Shown here in pieces: positions 31,472 to 42,000 of a stretch of 58,047 bases of DNA; within the stretch, counting starts at the first letter, position 1, and each line of letters opens with the position of its first letter. The DNA is taken from the NCBI GenBank assembly GCA_018398765.1, contig JAHBMJ010003572.1:12501-70547 (forward strand), read 5' to 3'. The notes beneath the pieces were generated by a model. That model did not search any database, was not told where the DNA came from, and saw only the letters and a program-made list of their open reading frames with translations. The stretch is from Chromera velia (Eukaryota; Sar; Chromeraceae). The translations under genes were made by a program, and so were the position numbers.

Positions 31472-33886
31472 ATGAAATCCTTAGCGTCGCGCCTTATCGG
31501 CCGAACTGTTTCTCCTGCTTCGGATACTACAGCCTGGATCAAAAGCACCCGTAGATTGTTCTCTGCTGGGAATGTTCCTCCTCCAGACGATCCTCACTGT
31601 GTCATCGTTGGAGGTGGCGTTGCCGGCGTGTCCCTCTCTTGGCAACTTGCAAAGAGGGGTGTTCCTGTTACACTTCTTGAGAAGTCCAATATGCTCTGTG
31701 CGGGTGCGACCTGGCATGCCGCTGGATTGGTCACTCGTTTCGCTGGAAGTCCCAAACTGAAGAAGCTTCACGTCCGCTCTCTTGAAGTTCTCACTGAGCT
31801 CCATCAGGAAGTGGAAGGAGGCATCAGTTTGCATCTGCCTGGATCCATTCGAATTGTCACGAAAGGAGACTCAGACAGATACAAGGAGGCCAAACAGCAC
31901 ATTGCCATGGCGAAGCTCTATGACGATCCTCGCTACCCTACGCGGATGATCGGGTGAGTCAGAAGGGGGATAGCCGTCTCCCTTTTCTTGCCCTTTCTCG
32001 CAATGCATACCTCTCCCTGTTTTTTTGTTTTGTCCCAGTCAAAATCCCCTTCTCTTCCCAGGGCATCTCGTGATGTCATGTGATGAAATTTCAACGTGCG
32101 CAGCCACGCATCAGCATCTGTTGAAAAAAAATCGACCGCTCTGCAGTCCCGAGGAGATCGCCGCAATGCACCCCCTGATTGACGTTGACCAAGTCGAGTG
32201 CGGAGTCCACACACCCCTCGACGGTGACATCGACCCCACCTCCCTCGTCAACGCCATCGCCTCGAAGGCTCGCGAGTCGGGTCTGGTGAACTTCCAGATG
32301 AGGGCGGAGGTCGAGGGCGTGCGTCGGTTGCCTGACGGGGCCTTCGTCGTTCAAAGCGCAGATGGGAGGGAATTCAAAGGAGGCACCCTCGTCAATGCAG
32401 CAGGTCGGCATGCAGTCGCACACAGTTGATTGGAGGGGAGTGAAGTCGGCGTAAAGCAGTCGTGCAGAGAGAGGAGATATCACGACGAGGAGACCAAAAA
32501 GACAGGAGAAAATTGCTCGACTGTCGAAAGGTGCTTTTGTCCTCTTGACCAGGAAGCGCTTTTCCGTCTGGTGAGGTATTCCTTTGGATCTTCCATCCTT
32601 TGCTCTTCCCTTCCTCTCCTGAATCCATTTGTGAGTCCTGATTTGTCTGTCTATCTCCTGCTGCCCCTCCCTTCCCTTCTCTTCGCAGGTCTGTGGTCGA
32701 AGAGACTGACAGATTTGGTTGACGGGGGGTCGGGTTCTCTCCACCACGCGGCGTTCATCATTGAGCACCAGTACGTGACCACAGAGAGCATCCAGGAAGT
32801 GGCAGACAGGATGGCTGCAAAGGGAGAAAGCGCGAGGCTGCCTGTGCTGAGAGATCTGAAGGGATCTTCTTACATCAGACAGGAATGCAACGGTGAGTTG
32901 TTGGGTGCATGGGTCTCTTTTCTTGCCCTCTTTCGCTTTCGCCCTTAATATGTGGATGTGGGGGTAGGTTAGGGCAAAGGGAGTTCGCTAAGGGGCAACC
33001 CTCCTCTGAATTGGTTGGGTTCTGCTCGGTTGGGTTGCGACTACTTGTGTCTCTTCGTCCGAATTGTGCCACTTTGAATTTTGGCAGTGATAGAAGACTC
33101 TTTCTTCCGCTTCTCTGTTTTCTGCTTGTTCTGACCGATGACTGTCTATTTGTATGGATTGACGGATGCAGGGCTCCTGATCGGTCCTTATGAGAACGAC
33201 TGCCGGTTGGCCCCTCCTGAGTGGAGACAGGCACCCCCTCAGAGCTTCGAGTTTGATCTCTTTCAGGTTCGTTCTGTGGCACTGCTTCCTCCTTTTCTCC
33301 GTCTTGCTTTCTTCTTTTGTGCCTTTTCTTGAGCAGCCCCTCCCGTTCGTTTCGACTTCGGATAAAATCGGAGTGATCTAGCAGATAGTTCTTTGGTGAG
33401 GCATGTCTTGGTAGTCCGCATTCTCCTTCCTTTCCTGTCTTCACCTTCTCTGTATGCGCAGGAGCGTGTGGATGCTATCGAGGACAATATTCTCGCTGCG
33501 ATTGAGTTGATCCCTCGTCTGGGTGAAGTCGGGCTGAAGAAATGCACCAACGGTCCCACAATCTGGGCACCTGACTCTCTCCCTCGTTGCGGGGCCACAC
33601 GCATTCCTGGTCAGTCTGCTTTCTCTCTCTCTCTCTCTCTCTCTGCTGTACGTACCTTGTGTTCTCCTGAATTGCGTGCCTCCCTTTTCTTCTCAGAAAG
33701 CTTCACGCTCGCTTCGCCTATCCTCCTTTCCGTCTCCGATCTGATTCCACCACTAAATGCGGTCATTTCCTTCCTCCCTCCTTTCTGCTAAGTCCCGCTT
33801 TTTGTTTTTCAGCTCCTTCCCTCCCCTTGTGCGCCTGTGTCATGGCATAGAACAACTCTCGCCATCTCCTCCAGATCTCACGACTG

Positions 33887-33920
<34 letters not shown>

Positions 33921-36900
33921 CCTTGTGCTGCAGGATATTTCGACTTCAACACGCTCACGTACGGGATCGCCCAGTCCATCCCTCTGGCTGAGTATCTCTC
34001 TCACATCATCGTCACGGGGGAGCAGCCCTTCGACCTTGCCACTCAGTGCTGCCCTCTGAGACATGGGAAGTGGGCGAACGAACAGGTGGGCGGCATGCTT
34101 GGCCACAGGAAGGGAGGGAGGGAAAGGGGTGTTTGTTGCTCAATTGGAATGCAAACATGGCCTCTTCGTCTCTCCCTCCCCTCCATTGCCGTCCTCTTCT
34201 TGGGCCCTCTCTCTCCATCTGGAACGTTGAGTCGTCGCTGTGCGTGACTGTTGCAGGGAAAACCAATAATGCGCTCTGTGTCTGTCTGCCCGCCTGCCTC
34301 TTGCTTCATCCGCCCGTTTCCTCGTGTGTGGGTGCTTATCACGTTGCGTGTCTTGCTCTTTTTTGTTCGAGGGCGGGCCTCTCTGTGATCGGCTTCAATG
34401 GATGGGGTTTTCATTGACCCTCCCTGCTCTGGTTCTTTGCAGACCACCGCGGCGATGGTTCAGGAGACGTACGCAAAGAACAACACGTGCAGCTACGGGG
34501 CATTCGAGAACAGAAAGGGCGGAAGGGAGTTCCTCGCCTGCAGAAGCGACCCTCTCCACCAGGCCCTCTCCGAGTCCGGTGCCCACTTCGGTCACTCGAA
34601 TGGAGTGGAGAGTCCCGCGTTCTTCCTTGGACCTCGAATGAAGGTGGTCAAGAGCGGTGAGGGGGAGGCTCTGAACGAGTGCAAGCTGGACAACCACGAC
34701 TGGGCGCCCATTGCGAGAGAGGAGATTCGAGCAGTCACAGAGGGGGTTGGAATCTCCCATGCGTCCTTCTCCAAGATCCGCGTCTCCGGTCCGAGAGCAC
34801 ACGAGTTCCTTTCGTATATGACCACTGCCGCCATTCCGAACAAAGAGGGTCCGTGTCGGTTGACTTACGGGTTGACTTCAGCAGGGAATGTGCAGGCCGA
34901 ATTCTCTGTGTCCAAAACAGGGGAGAATGAGTTCTACCTGATCGGGTCCCGTGACTACGCCGCACACGATTCCGAGTGGTTTCGTCGTCATGCCCTCCGT
35001 CCATCGTGGGGAGGGGAGGTGACAGTAGAGGACATCAGCTCAGAGGTGGAGATTCTCCACGTGGCCGGTCCTGCCTCTCGTCTGTTCCTTTCAGAGGCGA
35101 TGAAGGAGACGGACATGAACGAGGACGCGGTGTCGAAACTTGACGAGCTACCCTTCCTCCAGTACATCAACACCCAGGTCGAGGGTGTGCCTGTCAAGTT
35201 GTTCCGTGTGTCCTTCACGGGAGAGAGCGGGTTCGAGCTCCACTGTCCTTCGGGAGAGTCGGCAGCCCGTCTCTGGAGAATGCTTGTCCGTTCCGACGCG
35301 GCAGCTTCTCACGATCTTCGCCCATTCGGCTCCTATGCCCTGAACGCTATGCGGATCGAGAAGGGGTTCAAATTGAGGGGAGACCTTGACTTCGCCCACT
35401 ACACCGAGGCAGGCATTGACGCGTTCATCGGAAAGAAGAAACGAGAGAAGGGGACAGGTGCGTTCCTCGGACAGGACGAGTCGAGAGCGGCTTCTGCCTC
35501 TCGCCAAGCGGCTCTCTTCCGAGTGCACACAGGCGAAGGATTTGAGTGGAGCATTGTGGGGGATTCTCCCATCGTCAACCGCCGCACTGGAGAGACGGTC
35601 GGGTTCACCACCACTGCCGCTCTCGGAGGTCAGACAGGCGAGACTGTTGCTCTAGGATACCTTCACCTCCCCCTGAGGTTCGAGGAGGGAAAGCCAGATC
35701 TGTCCATCGAGTGCTTTGGGAGTGAGTGGGGGGTGGAAGTTCTCCCGTCTCCTCCCGTTGCCGTGAGTGGCCGGAAGCCTTGGGCAGACGTTGAGGCCTC
35801 TCTCAGAAGGTCTGCAGAGACAGAAACAGCCCCCCCCCCCAATGCTGTGAGTGACATCACCCCCCCCCTTGAGCCCCTCTGGATCCGCATTGCCGAACTG
35901 GCAGACATCCCCCCTGGCCGCGCAACGGAGCGCAGAGTCGGGAGGGAATCGGTTGTTTTGATGAGAGGCGAAGAGGGGGTGGACAGCAGCAGCAACAGTA
36001 GCAGCAGTGGCTTGAAAGCCTTCTACAACGTGTGTCAGCACAGAGGGTGCACGCTTCTCTCTCCAGGCGAGTCAGTTAGCATGAGCAAAGGACAGTTGAG
36101 ATGCGGGTATCACGGCATCATGAGCAACTGCAACTGCGACAACCCCGATGATCTGACCATGACCCCCTTCCCCGATGTCAGGGTCATGGGAGATCATGTT
36201 GTAGCTCGGCCCTCCGCCTCCCAGGGGAACCAGCCCCAAGCAGCAGGCTTCCGAGATTCCTACGAGAGGGATTTCTTTGCCGATGTTCTTGCGCCCTTCG
36301 GTCAGGCCCGACCCCTCCCCGCCGCAGCCTACCTAGACGAAAACTTCTACTCCCAAGCGAAGACAGACATCTTCGACAAAGCCTGTGTGTGCATTGGGGT
36401 CGCTGCCGATGTCCGTAATGGGCCCGTCACCCGCATGGTGGCAGACTCCGAAGTCTCCGTCTGGTGGGATCCCGGGAGTGCGTCTTTCCGGGGTACAGCA
36501 ACTCGCCCGGGTCAGGGTGTGCATGACATTCGAGTGGTGCAGGAGGGCTGTGAGCTCTTTGTTCTCCTCCAGGAGGGCCACACTGACGTCTCGATGAAGG
36601 ACGCGATCCAGAAGGCGGGGCTGGAGGACGAACGTCTCAGGGAAGTTCTCCGACCCTACGAACTCGAGAAATGGGAGGTGCAACGCGCACAGGAATTGAA
36701 AGTGTGTCTTGGGGGGGCGTGCATTAATCTATATATGCAACTCCTCAATTGCCCTGGTTTTGATTGAAACCTTCGCAAAAGAAGTCAAGCAACGAGAAAG
36801 TCACAACGAAGCCCTCAGTACCAAAAATGCACCTGTAAAGTTCCACTTCTGCCCGACTTTCTGTATCTCTCTTTTGACCGTCAGTATTTTCCTCTTGGCC

Positions 36901-37614
36901 GATTCTTTCTCATCTTCCTCCTTCTTGCTGCTTTTCTACACACCGAACTTCCCCCCCCCTCCTGCAGATCCCTGCCAACTGGATTCTTTTGGTCGAGAAC
37001 TTCATTGATGCCCTCCACGTTGCCCACATCCATCCAGAGTACGCAGTGCTGGCAGGCACAGCTCGGACGAACATCGCCATGGGAGAGGACGGCAAGGAGT
37101 ACGTGGGCCTGGTCGCAAAGAACATCTGCAGGTCTGCCTGTCTGTGCAGATGTAGGTGTGTGGGTGCACGGAGGGGGGGGAGTTAAATAAAGGCTTGGGA
37201 GTAGGTAGAAATTGATTGTGACTTTGGGCAAAGAGACAAGATGTAAACATTATTTAACATTTGGTTTTTCGTCGGAGAGAAAGTCAAAAAGAAAGCGAAC
37301 CAAAAAGACTTCTTTGTGGACTGATCCCTCCTTCTCTCCAGTTGCTCACTCGCCCCTTTTCCGCATTTCCTCCCAATCAATCAATCAATCAATGGATCCT
37401 GCAGGCCTGAGGTCGTCGCCACGTTGACCCCGGAGCAGTCGGAGGAGCTGGGCTTGATGCATCTGCCTCCCGCCTCCACCCTCCCGGACGATCCTGAGTT
37501 CACCAAGGCTGCCGTGTTCATCGCCCGTTTCCCCAACTGCTTCTTCTTCCTCTTCCCGAACTTCATCTTTCAGGTCNNGGGGGGGGTCTGTCAGTCACTG
37601 AATCACCCTGAGGG

Positions 37615-37648
<34 letters not shown>

Positions 37649-38874
37649 AATGATTGGGGGAAACGGGTTTTGTTGCAGAAAGAAGTTGTCCTGCATGTAC
37701 ATCTCTCTGCTGCCGTCAAAAGCTTTACCCAAGGATGTGTTGAGCTCTACAAGGTACATTCTTGGAGTACCGTCGACTTCTTTTCCTTTCCAGAGACTAC
37801 GCACAAACCATGCAATGACCCCTTCATGTTGCGTCGTTTCTTCTCTTGCATTTTTGAAAACTCTCCTCTCCCCCCCCCCCCCTTTTCGGCCCGCTTGCCT
37901 TGCAGGTCTCTGTAACTCCTCTGAGTGAGAATGTCTCCCACGAGAAGGTTGCCCTCCTGACGCCTCCCGGGCTGTTCAAGCAGTCGGGAGTTTCAGAAGA
38001 GGAATGGAACAAGTACGTCGAGGCGACTTGGAAGACCATGATCAGAGTCAACACGCAGGACGTGGAGGTCTGCACGCGCGTGCAGGAGGGAGTACAGAGT
38101 GAGGGCTACAGGGGGGGCAGGTTCTCCAGGAAGGACAAGCTCATCTTCGCTCTTCACCAGATGGCTGCAAGGAGGATGGTGGCAGGTGCAGAGGCGAGAG
38201 CCGCCCTGCAGAGAGAAACAGTGCAGAACACCCACGAGGGGCCATTCGTCTCTCTGGGAGGCGCTGAACAGGTCAGAGAGAGAGAGGGAGAGAGACGGAA
38301 TTGCATTCGGAATAGAGGGCAGCTGATGCTGCCTTACCGCTCTCTTTGCCCTTGTTTACCAGAGTGGCAATATCACCGAAAGTTGTTTGCTTTTCTTCTG
38401 TCCCGTTGTGCACCTGAGCGAGTTGTGCTGTGCCGGTTCCTTTTGGGTCTTTTCCCTGACCATAGGCGCGCTCATTCTTAATTTTGTTTTCTTCTCCACC
38501 TCTCCCTTGCCGCATCGAACAAAGACTCGGCCCTCCCAATAGACAAAAAAGATAAATGAATGAGTGGCTGGCGGTTTGGATGGATGCAGATGGTCCCAGT
38601 GCTCCCCTTGGAGACTCCCGACACGGGGACGTCCCCCTGGTCTCCTCAGCCCCCTCAGGTCCAGCCCTCCTTCCCTCCCCAGGGCATCCCCCCACCCTCC
38701 CGCCTCCCTCCCGCCTCCTCCCACCAGCAGCAGGTCAGATTCCTCTCCGGATCCCCCCCCGCTTCCTCTGCTTCTTCCTCTTCTTCTTCTTCCGCTCTGC
38801 CTGGAGGGTCGCGTTCCGTCCATTCGCCTGCCGGTGGGATTGGAGGCAACTCTGGGAAGCCGTCTGAGGAGTGA
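31472..38874 (+). CDS. DMGDH/sarcosine dehydrogenase-Rieske oxygenase fusion (11 exons)
   Basis: Exons 31472-31953, 32147-32403, 32689-32892, 33172-33266, 33462-33609, 33934-34085, 34443-36701, 36968-37131, 37405-37573, 37906-38271 and 38590-38874 join in phase to 1526 residues. An Arg-rich start ending TRRLFSAG looks like a mitochondrial presequence. GGGVAG (47-52) is the FAD site, and H82 in TWHAAG corresponds to the flavin-linked His of dimethylglycine dehydrogenase. DGDIDPTSL, NAAGLW, VLRDLKGS and LLIGPYEN also match that family. GcvT-type folate domains fill about 450-900. A Rieske centre follows (C977-x-H979, C1000-x2-H1003), then an oxygenase domain with VENFIDALHVAHIHPEY (D1213, H1216, H1221) and QDVEVC (D1362), as in glycine betaine monooxygenases. 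Expected chemistry is sequential N-demethylation of glycine betaine and dimethylglycine; this is inference. No reductase domain is present. The Pro/Ser-rich last exon is least certain. Confidence 0.9.
37574..37905 (+). other. Intron 9 of the fusion gene: cryptic exon, AG repeat, 2-base gap
   Basis: The intron contains two undetermined bases (37577-37578), a (GA)n run (about 37616-37647) and a 75-nt segment, 37679-37753, flanked by a good acceptor (ttgcag) and donor (gtacat). That segment is phase 0 and stop-free (KEVVLHVHLSAAVKSFTQGC and 5 more). Leaving it out keeps the spacing between FPN and the TPL segment expected of betaine-type oxygenases, so I treat it as intronic or an optional cassette. 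Confidence 0.5.
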
Positions 38875-38953
38875 AGAGGGAAGGAAGAATGAACCTCGCT
38901 GGTAGGATGAACGAATGAACCCATGGCGAATCTATGAATTCATTCATGTGTAT

Positions 38954-39082
38954 GAGCAAAACACAAAAGAAAGAAACGTGCACGATCAAAGGAGCAAAAC
39001 ACAAAAGAAAGAAACGTGCACGATCAAAGGAGCGAAACACAAAAGAAAGAAACGTGCACGATCAAAGGAGCAGAACACAAAT
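38954..39082. repeat. 38-nt tandem repeat, 3.4 copies
   Basis: The unit gagcaaaacacaaaagaaag plus aaacgtgcacgatcaaag repeats almost exactly, about 80 nt after the stop of the fusion gene. It probably lies in its 3' UTR or just beyond. Confidence 0.95.
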
Positions 39083-42000
39083 CTCTCAAGATGGGCTGGC
39101 AGACAAGTGAAGTCTCACACCGTGACAGCAGTGAGAGAGATTGCCGTTCTTTCTCTTCTGCTGAATCACCAAATAAAACGAAAAGCACCATCCTTGCTCC
39201 ACTGCATCCCTTTCTATCCCCCCTCCCCTCTCATCTCGTTTTGCTCCACAGCTCAAGGAACGACAAAGCCGTACAGGAAGAAGGGAAAACAAACAACTCA
39301 TGCAATCCAAATCACCTAAAAAACAAACATCAATCAAGCGCAAGCCGGAAAGAAAAGAAAGTGAGACAGAGATGAGGAAAAGAAGGAAAGGCCCCGAAAG
39401 GTCTTTCTCTGATCTTCGTTTTCTCTTCCCTTTCCTTTCTCTTTCCGTCTCCCGGTGGTTCTCTTCTCTTTGTCATTTGGTCTGTTGATTGTCAGCTGTT
39501 GGCTTGCAAGTAGATCACCGCTCTTAAATCTATCTGTCGTTTCATACAGTTTCTCTGCTCTGTCACCTGTCGTCTCTTCTTTTCTCTTCTCCCCCTCTCT
39601 CACCTCATCTCTAGAGGCTGTGAGTGGGAGCGATGAGAAGTCCATCCTCTGTTCCCTTCTTCCCCCCCTCACCTTCTTTTAAAAGAGAGCCTGTCCTTCT
39701 ACCCCCAGCTCCCTCCTGGCCCCCCCCTCTTTTCTTGTGCCAATGTGTCTTGTCTCATTGAGGTGAAACCAAGAATGACTGATGGAGAGCGAAACGGAAG
39801 CAAAAGAGAGGGGAAACACAAAGAAACGACAGGACAAACGCTATGTGGTTGCAATCCGAAGAGAAAGTAAGTTCGGTTCAGGTCCGTTCATTCATTCACT
39901 TCATCCACCCACCCACAGAACGAAGGAATCGAAAAGGACAAGCAAGGCGAACAAAAAAGAGAGAACAGAGCGCAACAACGAGGCCTTGCAGACTTTCTGT
40001 CTCTTTCCATGTCTTTTTGATTCTTTCTAAACGACTCAATGAATGAAGAAGCAATTAATATCGCTTTCCACGTCTTCCCACCGCTTCCTTCGTTTCTTCC
40101 TCTATTTCTTGCGCCTCTTCTATGCACGAATCCGTACGGTTCACTTCTGTTTCTCTCTGTTTGCACTGATTCGAACACAAAGCTGACAGAAAGGAAGGGA
40201 CGGGAACCGGGACCCTTCCAACCACATTCACGCACAGCGACCCTGCAGGTCTTGTCGTGTTGTGTCGCCTTGCTTCAGCTGCGTGTGGAGGGGTCATAAG
40301 GTTTTCTCTTCCCTTCGTTGCGATAAACAGAAAGGGGAGAGAGTTGGGGAGGAAAGAGAAGACCTGGCTCCTCGATCTCATCTGTCGAAATTGGAAAAGA
40401 AAAGAATCTTGGTAGGGGGCGTGAACCATGTTGGCGACCCCCTTCCCCTCCATCAAACCAATCGATCGATCGATCGATCCGTCGAGCATTGAGAGGAAGT
40501 AAAGGCGCAAACAATCAAGGAAGCACAAATGGCTCCTTTCTTCCTTTTTCGCATGTGTAGAGGAAGCCACCGGGTCTGTGTATGGATGGAACAAGAACAG
40601 AAAGGAGGAAAGGACGTAAAGAAATCTTAACAACAAATCGTTTGTTTGGTTGTCCTCTTTCTATCTTTCTCTCTATCTCCCTCCTTTCCTTCTCTTTACC
40701 CCCTCTTCCTGTTTTCTCTGTGTCCTTCTTGAATGCGCTGTGATCGATATTAAGTTGGAGGAGGACTGCAGAAACGATGCAGTGGATGCGAACAAAAAGA
40801 GAAGAGAAGAGATGAATCAGCTCTCGGCCTCTCTGTTGTGCAGCTGAACGAAGGAAGCACAGAAAGGCACTTCTTTCTTTGTCTATTTGTCGTGAATGAA
40901 GGAGGAAGGGAGGAAAGGAAAGGAGACAAGAGAAGAGAAAAGCAGAGAACGAACTGCTGATGGGACGACAGAGCGAGGAGCTGTTGTTGAGGGGCTGAGT
41001 CGGTTCAAGTTCATTCGAATAAATGTCTATGCAAGAGAGAAAAGAACCGTTTTTGTTTCGTCTTGTGTATTTTTGTTTCGTTCCGTGAGTGCGTGTTTCA
41101 TTCATTTCTTGTACCAAAGAATAGAGTCATTCATCTGTCAGGTGGCCACACGTCCCCCTTTCCGTTGGCCCTTAACGCAAAATGTTCTCGTCTTGTGTCC
41201 TTTCCCTTTAATTCTTTCTTTACCTCTTTATTTGCATCTTCTGGGGGAGTCGGGCTAAGTAACTTACTTCTCTCTTCTCTTTTCTTTCTTTCTTTTGGAC
41301 TCTGGAGTTGTCAATGTGTAGGTTTCCAAAGAGAGAGACGAAGAGAGGCAAATCAGAATTGAAGACGGTTGACTGGCGTGTCACGCCTTTGTACTTTTAT
41401 TTCCTTTTCTTCTTTATCTCTTCTTCTGTATTGCTAGGAATTGTGGGTGAATGGGAGTTGGTCTGTTGCTTCGTGGTTGGTTACTGCTCCCAACGTTTTG
41501 TTTCTTTCTTTCCCTCTGTCTTTCTACTTGTCTGGTTTACTTTGAAAGTACTGTCTCATGTGTTGCTTCTCCTCTTACCTTGCCTCACCTTGGCCTCTCT
41601 GTCTTTCTTTCCTTCTTTGGTTCTCTGGCACCGATGGACCCGTACTGCTTGGAAGAGAGATCGTCTCTGTTCTCTTCCCCTCGTTCATTCATGCATAGAA
41701 GAATCCAGAAAGAGAGGATGAGCAGTAAGAATCAGTCTCCTTTCTTTTAACGTCTCACTTTCCTCTCCTCTTCTGAAGAGAACGCCGATCGGCTCATTCC
41801 CTTTCCTCTCCCTTCACCTGTCGTGCCTCATCTCTGCATCTCTGTCTCCTTGTCTGCATGAAAAGAGATGGAAGAAACACGCAAAGGAGAAGAAGAGCGG
41901 ATGGACATCACACTGCATGCAGAAAAAAGAAAAGTTGCACGGGGAGGTGCGTTCAAAACAACATTATCAGATACGGGAGGGACTGCAGGGGCTGGCACAC

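Noticed and set aside
32039-32146. Earlier acceptor (cccag at 32034-32038) for exon 2 of the fusion gene
   Set aside because: It also restores phase but would insert 36 residues where dimethylglycine dehydrogenases have none; the acceptor at 32146 gives MIGPEEIAAMHPLID with family-like spacing.
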